From Exophiala sp. HKRS030 (Eukaryota; Ascomycota; Eurotiomycetes; Chaetothyriales; Herpotrichiellaceae): 22,690 nucleotides of DNA. The first letter of the stretch is position 1. Every line of letters starts with the position of its first letter. The stretch lies in NCBI GenBank assembly GCA_023897205.1, contig JAHWDD010000031.1:22115-44804 (forward strand). Direction: 5' to 3'. Positions 8,855-17,182 of this stretch are shown in pieces. The position numbers and the translations under genes are program-made. Under the pieces are notes generated by a model. That model had not been told where the DNA came from. It worked only from the letters and a program-made list of their open reading frames with translations, and did no database searches.

Positions 8855-10357
8855 TTACAACTCCTGGTGAAGAATCCGGGGAGACAAATCCCACGAGCCC
8901 TTGTCTAATTTGAAGGCTCCAGGCTGCAGCTTCTGGAAGACGCCCTTGGGATCGTACTTGGCAGCGACCTTCTTCAAGAACGCTTTGTTCTTATCACCAA
9001 ATCCTTGTATGACGTCCTGCTCATGATTCGCGTAGTTCATGTACTTGAACGAGCGATATTTCCCGTGGCGGCGTGCCAGTACCTCGACCAAATTGCCGAT
9101 ATCACGGATCAGATCTTGCACCTCTTCGTCCTGCTCCTCATCCTTCCAAGTCATGGTCAACAACACGTTGATCAGCGGCTCATCGGGGCCCTCAAGGCCG
9201 TAGACGTTGGCGCAGCTCATGTGAGGGGCCTGATTTCTTTGGCGAGGGGCGATATGGTTGTAGTCCAAAGCGGCGTGGAATTTCTCGCCCACGACCTCCG
9301 TCTTCTCGATCCACATCCGATAGATGTCTTTGAGCAGCTCGGGTTCGTACTCCATCGAGTTCGTCCAGTAAGCGTTCCGCATTCCGGTCGCGTCAGTGGC
9401 TTTGGCTTGCTCGATAGCGAGGTCCGAATTATTGCAGAGACGGAGTGTGTTGCCAGTGCTGGGCACACGACGGAAGGCGTGGTAGATTGGAGGGTCAGCC
9501 TTAAGCTCGGGGTATGCGGGAAACTCGACGGCCACTACCTTGCCCTCCCTACGGAAAAAGTCCAAGATGACATGGGCTTTGCCGTCCTTTGCCAGCGCCT
9601 TGGTGTACCGGTCGTATGCCTGAAGGACTTCCTCGATGTGCTTTGCTTCATGCAATATAGCGCCGCCCCACATTCCTTCCAGCGGATGTACTGCCAATGT
9701 CAAGCTGGTCACAATGCCAAAGTTGTGGGCGCCCCCTCCGTGGAGCGCCCTGAGTAGATCGGGATGGGATGTGCCATTGGCTGCGATCAGATCCCCGTTG
9801 GCTAGGACAATGTCCACAGCCATCAAATTATCAGCACCCCAGCCGTAAGCTGAGCCTAGATTTGAGAGACCCCCTGCGGCAAGGAGAAATGTAAGCATTT
9901 TTAGGGTTGCGGAGTGCTTGCGAACAAGAGCGAGGTTCTGCTCACCTCCAAAAATGAATCCAGGGACACCAACCCCAAAGTCTCTCCCTCCCACGGCCAT
10001 CAGGCCATGCTTCTCCAAGAGAAGGTACAGTGGTCCCCAATGCACGCCGGGCCCGACTGTGACGGATTTCTGGTTCTCTGCGAGCTCGACGTGGTCCCAT
10101 CTCTGCAGGTCAACCACGAGTCCGCCGTCAATGCTGGAGCCGCCCCAATTTGAGGAGTGGCCCCCTCCTTTGATCGCGAAGGAACACTCTGCTTCCTGGA
10201 TCTCCAGGATCACAGTCTTGATCTGCTCCGCGTTGGTCGGCTTGAAGAAGCATGCCGGTACTCTCTGGCGCTGTAGCACGTTCCAGTAATCTTGCTGAGA
10301 TTGTAGGAAGGCGGTAGACGTGGGTTCATCGATTGTATCCGGGTAGAGAGCAGCCAT
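8855..10357 (-). CDS. BBE-type FAD-linked oxidoreductase 2
   Basis: Second FAD_binding_4/BBE-type flavin oxidase. Exons 10357-9946 and 9873-8855 give 476 aa. The 72-nt intron 9874-9945 (GTGAGC...GCCGCAG) is in frame, but removing it restores VPGFIFGGGLSNLGSAYGWG, the glycine-rich flavin-binding stretch. It sits in the same part of the gene as the 54-nt intron of oxidoreductase 1, supporting common ancestry. AIKGGGHSSNWGG carries the flavin-linking His at about residue 67; LHGGGAHNFGIVTSL is the second FAD loop; YMNYANHEQDVIQGFG and AAKYDPKGVFQKLQPGAF form the C-terminal BBE region. The Cys of dicovalent enzymes is Asp here (GGRDFGVG). ATG at 10357 begins just before the first FAD strand and no signal peptide is seen; a small extra upstream exon cannot be excluded. 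It differs strongly from oxidoreductase 1, so the two probably act at different steps. Confidence 0.9.
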   Translation of the reverse strand: MAALYPDTIDEPTSTAFLQSQQDYWNVLQRQRVPACFFKPTNAEQIKTVILEIQEAECSFAIKGGGHSSNWGGSSIDGGLVVDLQRWDHVELAENQKSVTVGPGVHWGPLYLLLEKHGLMAVGGRDFGVGVPGFIFGGEQNLALVRKHSATLKMLTFLLAAGGLSNLGSAYGWGADNLMAVDIVLANGDLIAANGTSHPDLLRALHGGGAHNFGIVTSLTLAVHPLEGMWGGAILHEAKHIEEVLQAYDRYTKALAKDGKAHVILDFFRREGKVVAVEFPAYPELKADPPIYHAFRRVPSTGNTLRLCNNSDLAIEQAKATDATGMRNAYWTNSMEYEPELLKDIYRMWIEKTEVVGEKFHAALDYNHIAPRQRNQAPHMSCANVYGLEGPDEPLINVLLTMTWKDEEQDEEVQDLIRDIGNLVEVLARRHGKYRSFKYMNYANHEQDVIQGFGDKNKAFLKKVAAKYDPKGVFQKLQPGAFKLDKGSWDLSPRILHQEL

Positions 10358-11443
10358 GGCTCTGCACTGCTCGATTTGTTAGTCGTGTCTGATGGACTCC
10401 AAAAGGTTTGGCGGACAAACCGCCGCAGCACAGCCCTGCGTCCTGCTGGGCACTTGTCCGAATGCGTTCGTCGTTGTAGCGAATGCCGCGAGCAGCAACC
10501 CCTTCATATCGACAGCTCTTTGAATGCGATGGGCTACACAGAGTGTCCCCTTGTCACACGCGTGTGAGTTTGGGTACAGAGAAAGCTCACCTGCGACTCG
10601 AGCCGTTCAAGACAATCGAGTCTCGCAAAGGCAATGGCCAACTCAACAGGTTAGGACATGCTTCTTCTGACGGGCCCTGAGAAAAGCTATCATATCTTGG
10701 TGCCAGGTGGACATGGAGGAATGTTGGAATTCACATAGATTCAAATGACCCTCCCACAGCCCGTATAGATCCGCGCAAGGGTGAGTGCTCGTGCAGATTT
10801 TGGGATGTAGCTCCACGCGAGATGTCGAAGCACCCTTGCTCCAGTCTTCGGACAATGATCACCGTTCGTGGAATGGCGCCGCTGAACTACTGGCGCCCAC
10901 CTCCATTCAAGCCCTTGTTACCTTGTACTATCTAAGCGCTTCATCACGCCACTCCTGGGATTGGAGGCGCCCCGCAGCGTCTTCGCCGTATCCATCGAGA
11001 AAATTCGGTTCTCGCATACTATTTGACTTCTGGACGCCATGTTGGTGGCCAAACGGCCTTAAGCTTGACGAAATGGAATGCGCGGTTGCCCTAGTGGCGT
11101 TCAGTGAAAGTTGCGTCGAAGAAACTATCAGAGGCTATCGACTTGTCTGTCACGAAGAGCTCTTTCCGAGTTCCCTGAATAGCTGACCTTGGCCGACGAT
11201 TCAACAATAATCATGAAACACCACTCACAAACCCATGGTGAAAGTCGATATTCGGCAACCTTCTCTTGTAATCTTGGCGTGCTGCGACCTTACGACGTCG
11301 CCGAGAGCACTGTACGACTTGCGTCGTGGTCTCTACAAGTCTAGCCAAGGGAGGCTGCACGATGGCCATGTAAGGATCAAGCACTCATTAGAGACAGGCG
11401 GGCCAGGCGGCGATGTCAGAGCTCATTCACGTCGCCTTTTCAT
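10358..11443. promoter_or_regulatory. Upstream region of FAD oxidoreductase 2
   Basis: No supported gene. Plus-strand open frames near 10785-11186 start with GTG and resemble no known family. An exact reverse-strand copy of the cluster motif is at 10930-10939. The right part should hold the 3' UTR of the aminotransferase gene. Confidence 0.5.
10930..10939 (-). promoter_or_regulatory. Cluster motif GCGCTTAGAT, FAD oxidoreductase 2
   Basis: Reverse complement (ATCTAAGCGC on the plus strand) of the shared 10-mer, 573 bp upstream of the ATG at 10357. It is the only full copy in inverted orientation and the most distant from its gene. Confidence 0.5.
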
Positions 11444-13008
11444 CTATATTTTAAGCTCCCCAATGGTGAGACAGTCTTCCAGCGCCGACTTCAAGATCTC
11501 AATGCCCTTTAATAGATCGTTCTCTTCAATGACCAATGGAGGGTTGATCCTAATTCTGTTTTCGGCATTGACAACAATCAGCCGTCGTTGCCGCGCCAGC
11601 GTACCAACACGTTCCGCAGTGACTCTTGCGGGCGATTCGGTAGGATCAATATGGAGGGTGCAGAAGAGACCCCGGCCGGTCGCACGGATGGAAGCTGCAG
11701 GTGACTGCAGCGCCGAAAGTCTCTCGAGAAGCACTTTGCCCAGACGTCGAGAACGCTCAGGCAACTTCTCCTCGAGGATCACGTCCACTGCTGTCATTGC
11801 AATCGCCGAGCCCATCGGATTCGCAGCGAAGGTGGAACTGTGCCTAAGCGTAGCGTGAGTAAAGGGCATGCTGGAGGTGTAGGGGAGGACTTACTCTCCT
11901 GGGTGAATTTGCGTCATGGCAGTGTCCTTTCCGAGAACCAAGCTCATGGGATACATTCCGCCCGTGAGGGCTTTGCCAACAACAAGCAGGTCTGGTTGAA
12001 TTCCAGCGGCTTTGTATGCCATCAAGTAGCCAGTCCTCCCGAAGCCAGTCTGGATCTCATCGGCGACGTAGAGCACGTTGTGCTTGGTGCACAGCTCACG
12101 CACGGCCTCAAGGTATCCCACTTCAGCGGGGATACATCCAGCGTAGCCCTGGATGGATTCGATGATCAGGGCGCAAATGTCGCTGCCGTGCTCTTCAAAC
12201 GCCTTTTGGATGTCTTCTGCGTGGTTGTACCGGATCGGAAAGCCACACACATCGGATCCGACACCAGGCACGAAAGGTCCGAAATCTGCGACCTTGTCAA
12301 CAGCCAAATCTCATCTCTCTCTGAAGGTGATGTGCTGGTCCTTCTGGGGTATCTTCGTACCATTCCTGAAAGATTTGAACGACGAAGCTGATAATGGAGC
12401 AAGGGTTTTGCCGTGATAGTTGTTGGAAATCGTCAAGATTTTGGCTTGGTTGGGCGCGATGCCCTTAACGCGGTAGCCCCAGCGTCTCGCAATCTTCATC
12501 GCCAATTCAACGGCCTCGGAGCCTGAGCTCATCGCCGCTGCTCGATCAAAGCCCAGGAGCTTCAGAATCTCATATCAGACAGATCCTCTGTATTTGGGTC
12601 CTGTGCTTTCGGCACAGGGACCGGGACCGGGACAGGGCCGGAGAACCAGCAGGTACTCACATCACACATTTTCTTGGCCAGCCGCGGATACCATTCATTC
12701 TGAAATGCGCTGGTACAAATGGCAAGTTTCTCCGACTGTTCACGCATCGCGGCGATGATGCGGGGGTGGCAGTGACCCTGGTTGACCACAGAGAACGCAG
12801 CAAGGAAGTCAATATACTCTTCGCCGTGGAGGTCTTTCACTCGAGCGCCGCGACCCTCGGTCAAGACGATGGGAATGGGAGCATGTGTGTATGCCACATA
12901 CTGCTTGTTCAGGTCTACGTAGTCTTGTGTAGACATAGAATTGGAAGTACTGATTTTCTTCTGGGCCTGCTCAGCATGGCCATTTGTCAGGGTCACGGCG
13001 GAGGACAT
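11444..13008 (-). CDS. Ornithine aminotransferase-like class III PLP enzyme
   Basis: Fold type I class III aminotransferase most like ornithine delta-aminotransferase (ornithine + 2-oxo acid to glutamate-5-semialdehyde/pyrroline-5-carboxylate + amino acid). Best model: exons 13008-12661, 12559-12361, 12285-11895 and 11843-11444, 445 aa, typical for the family. Introns are 101, 75 and 51 nt. The acceptor of intron 2 (GTCGCAG) was chosen because it gives SFKSFRNDFGPFVPG; that of intron 1 (CTGAAG) because it gives LAKKMCDLLGFDRAAAMSSGSE. Key parts: VVNQGHCHPRI, MSSGSEAVELAMKIARRWGY, NNYHGKT, ADEIQTGFGRTG (Asp about 258, PLP pyridine nitrogen), VVGKALTGG (Lys about 287, PLP Schiff base) and PGEHSSTFAANPMG. 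No obvious mitochondrial presequence. ATG at 13008 is the first in frame. In this setting it is probably a pathway paralogue, not the housekeeping enzyme; another amine donor or keto substrate is possible. Confidence 0.9.
12618..12637. repeat. Short GGGACC repeat inside intron 1
   Basis: GGGACCGGGACCGGGACAGG is a 6-bp unit repeated about three times inside the first intron of the aminotransferase gene. It is non-coding in the proposed model. Confidence 0.6.
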
Positions 13009-13356
13009 TCTGGACAAACGGCGGTGGGTATTGTGGTCTTCAGATGTTGAGACAGTAGAATCAAGATGGTCAAGATGAACCTCTGTGCAAGTCGCTTCGA
13101 AATCTCACGGTTGACACTAAGGCCAGCAATCATATTATGTATCACCCTGGCGCTGCGCCTTGCGAGCAATGGCATCCTCGTATGGGCTGCCGTTAACCCA
13201 ATTTGTTGCCGATCTAAGTCGAAGATGGGACTTGTCGTAAGGCGTGTGAAAGGGGCGGGCCAGATTGATGCCCGAGAGCTACTGCATTGATCACATTAAG
13301 TTTTACCTCGGCCAGAAGTCGCAATACCAAGTGCGCGACAGGGGTTTATTGCTCAA

Positions 13357-13366
13357 GCGCTTAGAT
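13357..13366 (+). promoter_or_regulatory. Cluster motif GCGCTTAGAT, aminotransferase (copy 1)
   Basis: Exact copy 349 bp upstream of the ATG at 13008. The second exact copy is 64 bp further upstream in the same orientation. Confidence 0.65.
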
Positions 13367-13420
13367 AGGACCGACCTTGACCCAGGTCTGAGTGGGCAAT
13401 AAATACCCGCCATGTTGAAT

Positions 13421-13430
13421 GCGCTTAGAT
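13421..13430 (+). promoter_or_regulatory. Cluster motif GCGCTTAGAT, aminotransferase (copy 2)
   Basis: Exact copy 413 bp upstream of the ATG at 13008, same orientation as copy 1. Confidence 0.65.
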
Positions 13431-13505
13431 TTTCAATGCATTTTAGTGTGGAGGACAACTCCTCAGGCACGTCGTGTACCAAATTCGGCCGCTGGTCCGG
13501 CCTAG

Positions 13506-13525
13506 ACCGGTAGCAACCGGTAGCA
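13506..13525 (+). repeat. Tandem 10-bp repeat ACCGGTAGCA x2
   Basis: Two perfect adjacent copies. Two more CCGG groups lie just before it (about 13491 and 13501). CGG triplets at regular spacing are the usual target of Zn2Cys6 dimers, so it is a second candidate regulator site about 500 bp upstream of the aminotransferase. Confidence 0.6.
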
Positions 13526-13874
13526 CGTGCGAAGAGACCTTCAGTACTTGCTCAAGTGTCATTGCACAGTACGACGGGGCACCTCCAACTGCGTGTGCGT
13601 AACCCAACTCGATGGTGCATCTATATGACTGAACTTGCGTATAGGCTTCTCATTTGCGACTGAATACTGATCACCGTGCCGTGATCCATGGAGATTGGTC
13701 GTGAAGGGCTGGTTAGAGGACCGAAATAGCAGGAAATGGCCAGTGAAGGGATCCGTGGAGGATAGCGAGGGATAATTGTATGCAGAGGCAGGGAAGCTCG
13801 GGATTGAGGCCAAATCAAGTAAGATATGACCAAACATTGCGACAGACGATGAGAGACGCACAAAGATACCCAAA

Positions 13875-13907
13875 AAAGGCCCCCACCCGCGTGTGGGCTG
13901 GGCCTTT
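13875..13907. repeat. G/C-rich hairpin, 8-bp outer arms
   Basis: AAAGGCCC at 13875-13882 pairs with GGGCCTTT at 13900-13907. An inner CCAC/GTGG stem encloses a 6-nt loop, with a 3-nt bulge. It lies in an intergenic region and has no known role in fungi. Confidence 0.5.
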
Positions 13908-14664
13908 CTTCCTTGGGCCAGGCCGACCCTACTACCCGGTTGCCAATCAATATTTCAAACATATTGCAACCAACAACCTGTGGCCAGCTTGGCATTCCCA
14001 GCCATCGTGTCCATTGCGATCTCAATTCCAAGACGTGTCGTCAACATCTTCCGTGCAACCCGTCGCCTCCCTCTGCCTAAAAGTTTGTCCCGGCTTCCAT
14101 CCTGTAACTACCGCGGTGTTACAAGCACACCAGTGATTCTTTCTCTCAGAAACGAGCCCAGAAGGCTATTCGCATTTTCAATAACTCAGACCTTGATTCG
14201 AATATCGCGCATCAACAAGCTTACTGCATCTCGAGGTCGTCAGCAGAATGTTCCCTTCCCGCAACATCTCGAGTAAACGAGTGCTGGAGTAATCGAGGAC
14301 CAAGAGTGCACAGCTCTGCTTGAACTCAGGACTCTTCATAATACCGCTGGTCGCTTAACTGACCACATGAGCAGTGCAAGGAGACGCTGTTTGGGAGGTT
14401 AATTGCATCTCGAACAGCATCATTACTGTTTAAGTGACACCGCAACATCAAAGCGATAGATGGCTCAGCCACTACGCATTGGTTCGGTGAGAGCTATAAT
14501 GTTAAGCTCACTGCTCTCCCACAGCTGGGCTACAATGAAGATGGAAAGAAAGTGGATGACCACTTCTCTCGGTGACAGATAAAAATGGCGGTGGGAAAAT
14601 GGGATGCTTGCATGCTTGCAGCACACCCAGTCAGACACTGTGCGAGATGCAGAAAGCAGAGGGA

Positions 14665-16192
14665 TCAGGCGATACAGACGCCGGTACCTCGAGCCTTGGC
14701 CAATCTCTCGAGTCCCGAAATCCCCACCACCTTCACATCTGGGTCGTCCCAGACCCAATGGAGCATCTCTTTTCCCCTGGCCACACACGGCACGGTGGAA
14801 CCAGAGAAACAGCTTTCAATGGTCTCGCGATGCTCTGGAGTTTGAGCAAACGTCCCCACGACCACGCTGGGCCAAAAGGTAACCATGCACATGTCGGTTT
14901 TGGAAATTTCTCGGATCAGTGACACACTCTCGTTCATCAAATCCGCGTCTCTCGTCAGCAAGGAGTTTGCCGTCATAATGTCACCGTGGAAAGCGGCCAT
15001 GAGCCAGATGAGCAGCACATTTCGGAGGAGCATTGCGGCTGCTATTCGCGAGTCAATTTCGTGGATTTCGCTCAGTTCCGCCGCAGTTTCTTGGGTCGAC
15101 CAGCCCAGCAGCTGTGCCCACATGTCGATATACCGCTCAACACATCTCAGGTTGCGACCTTGATTCATCTCGCTCTGTCGATCTCGAATCAGGAGTGAAA
15201 TCATGGGAATAAGTTCATAGAGATGGGAGCCATATCCGAGCAGCGCACCAAATGCGCTCGAGTAATTTAGACTATCCAAACGCCTTATGAAGGATGGCAA
15301 AATTGTCTGCAAGTCTGCTTCGCGGTCCATCAGCCGCACTGAAGCCATCAGCTCAAAGTATGCGTAGTTCTCGAGCAAAAATCCAATCAGAGTCTGGTTG
15401 GAGTGTTGTGTTGCCTGTCGGGCACCAACACAGAAGGCAAACTGGCGTGAGGCGCGTAGATGCTGGGAGATAACATCATCACGGTTCCCGGAGAAGGACT
15501 GTTCATCAGGTGAGCGTTGTGTGTCTCGGGATCTTGCGGAGGGAGTGTTCGCAGCCTACCTCGTAGATGCAGAGCAGTACAGTGATGAGCAACATGCGCT
15601 CAGCATCCTCCTCATACGAGACACAGCAATGGGCGATTCGCAGCTTCATCTTATGTAGAACCCTCCCATAATGACTGAGGGCTTCCTTTTTGATCTCTCG
15701 GTCGCCTAAAGTGTGCGCTAGGTGTACGGCCCCAATAGCCAGAACGGCGTCCATGACCATCTCATCGGCATGTGCGACGGGAATCACATCCCATATGAAA
15801 GGATTCTTAAATTGGGGACAGGACGATTTGCCTGTCAAGTGTCGACATGACTCCCTTATGTAGTAATTGAGGATCCGCTGCTTCGAGCACGGTGGAAGAG
15901 GGTGCGGCAGCCCTGTTAGAAGGGGAGGAGACAATACACGACGTCCTGGCGAGGGCCTCATGAATTTATTGTCGTGCTCCTCGTCGACAGAGACATAAGC
16001 CACATGGTAGCCCTGCTGAAGCTTTTTCCGCCACGAGAACTCGGAATTCTTGAGCCAGCAGCAGGCCAAGCCCATAATTTCACATTTCTTACAGCTCGGC
16101 TTCTGCTCGTCGCATTTCTTGCGCCGCATACGGCAGCAAAGACATCCTGACTTTGTGCGTTGCTTCCTCGGGCGAAGGATAGTCGATGACAT
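14665..16192 (-). CDS. Zn2Cys6 transcription factor (Fungal_trans_2 type)
   Basis: Likely local regulator of the cluster. Two exons, 16192-15560 and 15498-14665, give 488 aa. The 61-nt intron 15499-15559 (GTAGGC...CTGAT...GAACAG, phase 0) joins LLITVLLCIYE to SFSGNRDDVISQHLRASRQ, matching the family pattern 'L..yE.fsG....W..HL.GA'. The binuclear zinc cluster near the N-terminus has Cys at 17, 20, 27, 34, 37 and 44 (SGCLCCRMRRKKCDEQKPSC, then KKCEIMGLAC), with a basic stretch before it. The rest is the helical regulatory body of the Fungal_trans_2 group (VMDAVLAIGAVHLAHTLGDRE; LLENYAYFELMASVRLMDRE). ATG at 16192 is genuine and sits eight codons before the basic region. It acts in the nucleus as a DNA-binding activator or repressor. 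A GCGTTTAGAT variant lies 309 bp upstream, so self-regulation is possible. Confidence 0.92.
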
Positions 16193-17182
16193 GATCGCGT
16201 TTGGGTTGAAGAATTCAGTTGAAGGGCGCTCCGGGAGAGAAATATGGGAAACGAGTCGTGGCGCCGGGCTGGAGCAACCGTTGACCAGGAAGTGTGTTAC
16301 CCCGCCACTTCTCCAGTCGTGGAAAAACGGAGAATGGGCAAAATTATGTGGAGATGCGCTCTGATCATCCGAGAGGCCGATTGGAAGAGCATTTGGACAT
16401 TCCTCGAGGCTGGGCCAGAGAGACTTTAGGGGGCACTGGGGCGTAACGAGAAAAGGGAAATCCCATTTAAAAAACTTTACATAATAGGATGCACGCAGGG
16501 GCGTTTAGATATGATGAAGGATCTCACGCTGATTGGTGGCACTTCTTATCAAGGTTGTACAATGACCAGTCTCGGGGATCTCCGGACCCGTTTCGGCTGG
16601 CCTAGAGGAAATGATAGATCTCGTGTTCCTCATGTTCCTCGTCTGGTTTCTCGTGCGGACTACCGGCCCCTTGACAAATGAGGAAAGTCGTTTGGGTATC
16701 GGTGGAGCCGCCCCTATCCTCGCGCCTTCGTTGTGGAGCAGCGTGAAACGGGTTATGACCCTGCTGACCCTTCGGATTACTGGCCCCCCGAGTCTTCCTT
16801 AAGCTCTAAACTACACCTAGCGACGGGACCGAGTGGTGCCTGGACCATGATTTAGACCAATGTCTGCGCATTCTTCGACAGTGGTTGAGTGTTTGCCCAG
16901 GTCCGGCGATGTGCTCTATCTTGTGGTTGCTCATTCGGAACGGGCCCATATCTTTTGTCTGACTCCCCCGTAAGATGGGCGCATCAGACCAGATAAGTCG
17001 CAGGAGCTGCACATTTTCATGCAATTCTCGGCAGTGGTGATAAAAGGGAACGGGACGTGACGATCGTGAAGCATTAATACCATCTACCCAACACGCTGTA
17101 GCTCCAGGTTCCGGGCATAAATTCGAAGTTGTAGCGCTCTTGTACGTCTTCTGTCCCTTAGGAGAGCTGATTTTATATATGC
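16193..17182. promoter_or_regulatory. Upstream region of the regulator
   Basis: No supported gene. It holds a motif variant at 16501-16510; the right part should be the 3' UTR of the monooxygenase. A minus-strand frame at 16806-17186 begins with GTG and resembles nothing, so it was not called. Confidence 0.5.
16501..16510 (+). promoter_or_regulatory. Cluster motif variant GCGTTTAGAT, regulator
   Basis: Differs from the main motif by one base (T for C at position 4) and is identical to the second copy before the monooxygenase. It lies 309 bp upstream of the regulator ATG. Confidence 0.5.

Larger units (their letters stand above)
13009..14664. promoter_or_regulatory. Long upstream region of the aminotransferase gene
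   Basis: The longest gap in the cluster, with no supported gene; its open frames are short and resemble nothing known. It holds two exact cluster motifs (13357, 13421), a perfect tandem 10-bp repeat rich in CCGG (13506-13525) and a G/C-rich hairpin (13875-13907). The far right should contain the 3' UTR of the regulator. Confidence 0.55.

Noticed and set aside
10785..11186. 133-codon plus-strand open frame before FAD oxidoreductase 2
   Set aside because: It begins with GTG, matches no family I recognise, runs against the cluster and contains the regulatory motif, so it is most likely promoter DNA.
11843..11850. CTAAGCG half-copy of the cluster motif
   Set aside because: It lies at the 3' splice site of the last aminotransferase intron, where CTTAG is expected anyway, and lacks the rest of the motif.
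12310..12360. Shorter 51-nt version of aminotransferase intron 2 ending ATGAG
   Set aside because: It inserts eight residues before FGPFVPG, whereas the CAG acceptor at 12286 gives the normal family spacing.
13559..14276. Several overlapping open frames of 100-140 codons in the aminotransferase-regulator gap
   Set aside because: They overlap each other on both strands, have no recognisable domains and no consistent intron structure.
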